Shown here piece by piece: positions 12,601-15,535 of a DNA stretch of 15,535 nt. A program made the translations under genes and the position numbers. The notes below the pieces were generated by a model. It worked only from the letters and a program-made list of their open reading frames with translations, did not search any database and had not been told where the DNA came from. The DNA lies in the NCBI GenBank assembly GCA_937976325.1, contig CALJSD010000090.1:1-15535 (forward strand). Reading direction: 5' to 3'. Origin of the DNA: an uncultured Carnobacterium sp. (lineage in GTDB: Bacteria > Bacillota > Bacilli > Lactobacillales > Aerococcaceae). Every line of letters starts with the position of its first letter. Position 1 is the first letter of the stretch.

Positions 12601-15073
12601 TGGCGGAAGCTACTTAGTACCATGGAACTGGGATGAAAATGGTAAAGCTTTAACAGGCGACAAAGAAAAGATGTACTTCTACACAACTGAAGGTGGAACA
12701 ACTGAATGGACTCTTCCAGAAGATTGGACTGGAGATAAAGTATACCTTTACCGTCTAACAGACCAAGGTAAGAAAGATGTTGTAGAATTAACAGTCGGCG
12801 CAGACCGTAAGATTCAAATTACTGGGGAAGCGAACCAACCATATGTACTTTACAAAGTTGCTCAAGGCAAGAAGACAATGGTATGGAGTGAAGGACTACA
12901 CATCTATGACCAAGGTTTCAACAGCGGAACATTAGATCATTGGGAAAAAACTGGTGACAGCGAACACGCTGAAATTGTGAAATCTCAAGGTGCTAACGAA
13001 ATGTTACGTATTCAAGGAAACACTGAACGTGTGACATTGAAACAACGCTTAACAGACTTGAAACCAAATACAAGATATGCTGTTTATGTAGGTGTAGATA
13101 ACCGAAGCGATGCACGTGCAGATATCACAATCCGTGTAGGCGACAAAGTGATTTCTAACTACACAAATAAATCAATCGCGAAGAACTATGTACAAGCACA
13201 TGCGCATAACACACTTAAGAAGAATGCGACAGTGGATAATACAAGTTACTTCCAAAACATGTATGTATACTTCACAACAGGCGAAGATGTTTCTAATGTG
13301 ACATTAGAACTTGGACGTGATGCAGATGCAGCAGCAACTTACTTCGATGAAATTCGTGTATTTGAAAACCAATCTGTAATGTACAACGAAAAACACGATA
13401 CAGGAAATGGTAAATTCAAACAAGACTTTGAAGAAGTGCCTCAAGGTATCTTCCCATTCGTAGTCGGCGATGTTGAAGGCGTACAAGATAACCGTACTCA
13501 CTTATCTGAAAAACACGAACCATATACTCAACGTGGATGGAATGGTAAGAAAGTCAACGATGTTATCGAAGGCAACTGGTCATTGAAGACAAACGGTTTA
13601 TCAGGATATGACAAACTCGTTTACCAAACAATTCCACAAAACTTCCGCTTCGAAGAAGGTAAGACTTATAAAGTAACCTTCGATTATGAAGCAGGTTCAA
13701 ATGGAGCATACTCATTCGTTATCGGTAATGGCGAAAATTCTCGTCGTAGTAAATTAACGAAATACGACTTAGAAAACACTTGGGAAAATTCATCAACTCC
13801 TAAGAAAGTAAGCTTCTATGTTACTGGTGAAAAAGGTGGAAACACTTGGATTGGTATTTACTCAAATGCGCGTGGTGCCGATACGAAAGGAGATACAGAT
13901 AACAATGAAATCAACTTCAAAGGTTATAAAGACTTTATGTTAGATAACCTTGAAATTGAAGAAATTAAGTTAACTGGTAAGATGATCATCGATGAAGCAT
14001 ACGAAAAGAATACTCCAATCGTAAATGGCAACTACAAACAAGATTCATTAAATGCTTATAAAGACGCTGTAGCAGCTTTATTAGAAGCAGACGATGATAT
14101 TAGTGTGGATGATGCTAAAGCTCTTGTAGAACGCGTTAACGAGGCTAAAGAAAAACTTGCGGTGAAACGTAGCGCTCCAGATTGGGACGATATCCATGAT
14201 CTTGATGCTCCTTATGAAGAAGCAGATAATGTATGGTATGCATTTGATGGCAATACAAATACTTTATGGCATACACCTTATGGAGTGAATAGCTTAGGAA
14301 AACCATTAACAGTAGAGTTCAATAATCCGATGGAATCAACTCGCTTTGAATATGTTCCTCGTCCTTCAGGTCCAAACGGACGTGTGATGAGCGGTAGCCT
14401 CACAGTGATCGATGAAAAAGGACAAGAACATAACTTCAGTTTTACTGGTTGGGCAAATAATGCGAAGACAAAAGTGATTAACTTCGATGCTCCAATCAAA
14501 GTGAAGAAAGCAATCTTTACTGGTAACGAAACTTATGGTGATCCAGGACATATTTCAGCAGCGGAATTACGCTTTGTTCTTCCAATTGAAGAAGATAAAC
14601 CATTAGACGAAGCAGCATACAACGCTGAAGTAGAACGTGTTCGTAAGATTGACCGTCAAGATGCAAAAGAATACTTGGCAGCTGTAGAAGCATACAAGAA
14701 TGGTCTTGCAGAACATAACTTATTAACTCCAAACGGACTTAATAAATTGGTAGAAGGCTTGAAAGAAATTAAAGAAACTGAAGAGCCAGCTCCAAATCCA
14801 GAGCCAACTCCAAATCCAGAGCCAACTCCAGATCCAGTGCCGACACCAGACTCGAAACCAACGCCAGATCCAGTTCCGACACCAGAACCAAAACCAATCC
14901 AAGCTCCAGAAACACCAAGTAAATCAGCTCCAGTAACTGAAACAGGAGCTAAGACAACTACTCCTCAGTTGCCAAATACTGGTACTAAAGACCATGCTGG
15001 TCTTGCTGCCCTTGGTTTAGTAGGTATCTTGAGTGGATTCGGACTTATGGCTCGTAAAAAGAAAGAAGACTAA
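9629..15073 (+). CDS. Cell-wall-anchored endo-alpha-N-acetylgalactosaminidase (GH101)
   Basis: This 1814-residue surface enzyme releases the disaccharide Gal-beta-1,3-GalNAc (core 1) from Ser/Thr of mucin-type glycoproteins. Layout: YSIRK-type signal (RFSIRKLTVGTCSVIIG; cleavage near residue 40); Ala/Glu/Pro-rich stalk about 41-155; beta-sandwich about 160-343; mutarotase-like beta-domain about 350-600; EF-hand-like loop D609-x-N611-x-D613...D620; GH101 catalytic barrel about 610-920 with nucleophile D796 (in FIYVDVWGNGQSGDN) and acid/base E828 (in MAIEWGFGAEYDS). The 32-residue spacing is the same as in the pneumococcal enzyme (D764/E796). Next come beta-domains to about 1090; two galactose-binding-like modules about 1095-1450; a FIVAR-like helical module about 1451-1512; an F5/8-type (CBM32-like) domain about 1516-1652; a Pro-rich wall spacer; LPNTG at 1781-1785; a hydrophobic helix; and KKKED. 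ATG 9629 follows AAGGAGGGG. Overall closeness to the pneumococcal GH101 protein is judged from memory. Confidence 0.97.
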   Translation: MYNRQNMEKRQRFSIRKLTVGTCSVIIGAFFFGTLQPVSATEAAATEVVATAVENTPASEVAATAEEKPAVESGAAATEATPKEKKEAVSNEAANTEATDKVEEKATEAAATETAEAKPAEAKPAEAKPAEEKPAAEATGETREATGETREATAEVKKEWDSVSRVKGNVEVVEEGGVRYNKLTSTVANDNGANEALFEKAGLQADAEGNVSVDLTFKANSLPAETRFGVYVKYKDNDNNIFVGYDKGGWFWQYKGPGVNTWYSKTRVEAPNVGEENHLSIVYKKDGQLNATNNGQALFSTEVVPEAVKNALADVNKVYLKAGTYGTELSSVSIKADNQDNIKPEEETPAVDDGLRRNDQDVHYETLQSEQLKAIIDTAFPRVKEYELDGKTLTGQVQKLDKMSINGVLVTPEVQYRKIDDTTAEYVMKVRNDDEFINAEITVKLQLVGNEMHFDVTKVVNKNNVEMGKPVDNVRKLIQTIEFPGNTLVSVGSNKQNAKFDGAQMSTNTHRAGDYHLDLKTGKMNDYAYGFMYGFVSSNELAASVWSNSQFTYQGNDFARITTALQRVDGVNYIGIQSSPYWYQRAYKNLVFPEYTLELPSSKVVITKDLNKDNVVDWQDGAIAYRNIMNNPKGAESVPDLVAYRIAMNFASQAQNPFLMTLDGIKKINLHTDGLGQSILLKGYGSEGHDSGHLNYADIGKRIGGVEDFKKLLARAKEYGAKIGIHVNASETYPESKYFSEAILRRNSDGTYMYGWNWLDQGINIDAEYDLAHGRLDRWKELREKLGADLDFIYVDVWGNGQSGDNTAWPTHVLAKEINSQGWRMAIEWGFGAEYDSTFQHWAADLTYGGYTLKGINSNITRFIRNHQKDSWVGDYPSYGGAANYPLLGGYNMKDFEGWQGRSDYEGYIRNLFENNIMTKYFQHYKVSKWVNGNPVAMSDNGQNYKWTPEMEIHLTNDNGDEVKIVRQSNDPNSPDYRKRVTTLNGRVIENGGSYLVPWNWDENGKALTGDKEKMYFYTTEGGTTEWTLPEDWTGDKVYLYRLTDQGKKDVVELTVGADRKIQITGEANQPYVLYKVAQGKKTMVWSEGLHIYDQGFNSGTLDHWEKTGDSEHAEIVKSQGANEMLRIQGNTERVTLKQRLTDLKPNTRYAVYVGVDNRSDARADITIRVGDKVISNYTNKSIAKNYVQAHAHNTLKKNATVDNTSYFQNMYVYFTTGEDVSNVTLELGRDADAAATYFDEIRVFENQSVMYNEKHDTGNGKFKQDFEEVPQGIFPFVVGDVEGVQDNRTHLSEKHEPYTQRGWNGKKVNDVIEGNWSLKTNGLSGYDKLVYQTIPQNFRFEEGKTYKVTFDYEAGSNGAYSFVIGNGENSRRSKLTKYDLENTWENSSTPKKVSFYVTGEKGGNTWIGIYSNARGADTKGDTDNNEINFKGYKDFMLDNLEIEEIKLTGKMIIDEAYEKNTPIVNGNYKQDSLNAYKDAVAALLEADDDISVDDAKALVERVNEAKEKLAVKRSAPDWDDIHDLDAPYEEADNVWYAFDGNTNTLWHTPYGVNSLGKPLTVEFNNPMESTRFEYVPRPSGPNGRVMSGSLTVIDEKGQEHNFSFTGWANNAKTKVINFDAPIKVKKAIFTGNETYGDPGHISAAELRFVLPIEEDKPLDEAAYNAEVERVRKIDRQDAKEYLAAVEAYKNGLAEHNLLTPNGLNKLVEGLKEIKETEEPAPNPEPTPNPEPTPDPVPTPDSKPTPDPVPTPEPKPIQAPETPSKSAPVTETGAKTTTPQLPNTGTKDHAGLAALGLVGILSGFGLMARKKKED
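9971..10030 (+). repeat. AEAKP tandem repeats in the GH101 N-terminal stalk
   Basis: Four consecutive five-residue units, AEAKP three times and AEEKP once (residues 115-134), are encoded by 15-bp units that vary at synonymous positions (gcggaggcaaaacct, gcggaggctaaacca). The stretch lies between the signal peptide and the first folded domain and probably forms an extended stalk or wall-associated segment. Confidence 0.85.
10046..10087 (+). repeat. GETREAT heptapeptide direct repeat
   Basis: Two adjacent copies of the seven-residue unit GETREAT (residues 140-146 and 147-153), coded by 21-bp units with several synonymous differences. They follow the AEAKP repeats and end just before the first folded domain. 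Confidence 0.85.
14791..14895 (+). repeat. Proline-rich wall-spanning repeats of the GH101 protein
   Basis: The DNA contains tandem units of the form ccagagccaactccaaat, drifting to variants with gat or gtg. They encode Pro-every-second-residue units such as PEPTPNPEPTPDPVPTP. These sit just before the LPNTG motif and are the usual peptidoglycan-spanning spacer of sortase substrates. Such repeats commonly change copy number between strains. Confidence 0.85.
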
Positions 15074-15115
15074 TCAACTCTGTAAAGTATTGATAAAAGT
15101 CAACTTTCTAATAAG

Positions 15116-15149
15116 AAACTAGTGCATCGTGCGATGCACTAGTTTTTTT
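15116..15149 (+). terminator. Rho-independent terminator after the GH101 gene
   Basis: Bases 15116-15145 form a perfect 30-bp palindrome: a 13-bp stem (15116-15128 with 15133-15145) with a four-base loop GTGC, running into seven Ts (15143-15149). The AAA at its left edge may allow weak activity in the opposite direction. Confidence 0.95.
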
Positions 15150-15154
15150 GATGC

Positions 15155-15183
15155 TTGTATTAAGGATAGAACTATGCTACAAT
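15155..15183 (+). promoter_or_regulatory. Promoter of the acetyltransferase gene
   Basis: An extended -10, TGCTACAAT (hexamer 15178-15183), has a partial -35 TTGTAT (15155-15160) 17 bp upstream. It begins directly after the GH101 terminator, so the next gene is transcribed independently. Confidence 0.65.
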
Positions 15184-15211
15184 CATCTAAAATAAACAAG
15201 GATGTCAAAAT

Positions 15212-15535
15212 ATGAAAACTGAATACCAAAAAATGATTGCGGGGGAACCCTATCACCCGTTTGATCCAGAACTCCGTTCCTTAGCGCAAACAGCGCGACA
15301 AAAGCAAGCAGCTTTTAATGAAGAAGTTGATCCGGTAAAAGGTATGGAAATCATCAAAGGTTGGTTTGGTTCAACTGGTGAAAATCTTTATGTCAATCCT
15401 CGATTGGTAGTAGATTACGGGGTCAATATTCATCTGGGAGAAAATTTTTATTCCAATTGGAATTTAACTATGCTAGATGTTTGTCCTATAACCATCGGTG
15501 ACAATGCTATGATTGGTCCCAACTGTCAATTTTTA
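15212..15535 (+). CDS. Sugar O-acetyltransferase, maltose/galactoside acetyltransferase family (5' part)
   Basis: The first 108 codons are present; the gene runs off the window without a stop. The N-terminus EYQKMIAGEPYHPFDPEL matches the Mac domain that opens maltose and galactoside O-acetyltransferases (typically M-L-A-G-E-x-Y-D-P). It is followed by the start of a left-handed beta-helix with hexapeptide repeats (YGVNIHLGENFYSNWN, ITIGDNAMIGPNCQF). Such cytosolic trimers transfer an acetyl group from acetyl-CoA to a sugar hydroxyl. The catalytic His lies further downstream and is not visible, so the precise substrate cannot be stated. ATG 15212 is preceded by AAGGA (15198-15202) nine bases upstream; an ATG at 15202 is in another frame. 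It has its own promoter. Confidence 0.9.
   Translation, partial: MKTEYQKMIAGEPYHPFDPELRSLAQTARQKQAAFNEEVDPVKGMEIIKGWFGSTGENLYVNPRLVVDYGVNIHLGENFYSNWNLTMLDVCPITIGDNAMIGPNCQFL

Noticed and set aside
1..15535. CRISPR arrays, tRNA/rRNA genes, insertion sequences and prophage attachment sites
   Set aside because: No spaced identical repeats, cloverleaf-like segments, transposase-like frames or terminal inverted repeats were seen on reading both strands; coding density leaves no gap above 300 bases.

Overview
The window is low-GC Firmicutes DNA, most likely from a commensal of the order Lactobacillales. The evidence is a complete V-type ATPase operon in the gene order of Enterococcus hirae ntp, a YSIRK/LPXTG cell-wall glycosidase, strong GGAGG ribosome-binding sites and frequent GTG/TTG starts. 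A Bacillus-type LexA operator pair upstream of a small gene argues mildly against Streptococcus, which generally lacks that repressor. Species cannot be fixed from the sequence alone.

Layout: (1) 1-166, the 3' end of a cardiolipin-synthase-like gene, followed by a strong terminator. (2) 167-346, a convergent intergenic region with three inverted repeats. Two of these are related palindromes sharing CC(A/T)6GG cores, with compensatory changes in their flanks. (3) 347-691 (minus), a small gene, possibly YolD-like, whose promoter carries two LexA/SOS-box-like sites. (4) 692-921, a divergent promoter region. (5) 922-9435, nine tightly packed, partly overlapping genes ntpF-I-K-E-C-G-A-B-D, closed by a terminator; ntpH and ntpJ of E. 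hirae are absent. (6) 9509-15073, a 1814-residue secreted, sortase-anchored GH101 endo-alpha-N-acetylgalactosaminidase, preceded by two cre-like (CcpA) sites and followed by a terminator. (7) 15155-15535, promoter and first 108 codons of a maltose/galactoside O-acetyltransferase-family gene, cut by the window edge.

The nine ntp genes encode a complete rotary ATPase. A3B3 is the catalytic head, D and G form the rotor shaft, C couples the shaft to the membrane ring, and K and I form the ion-translocating motor. E and F form the peripheral stalks. All five Na+ ligands known from the E. hirae K ring are present, so a Na+-coupled enzyme is expected. The GH101 enzyme is an independent unit for removing Gal-beta-1,3-GalNAc from mucin-type O-glycans at the cell surface, probably under carbon catabolite control. 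The small LexA-box gene is the least understood element.
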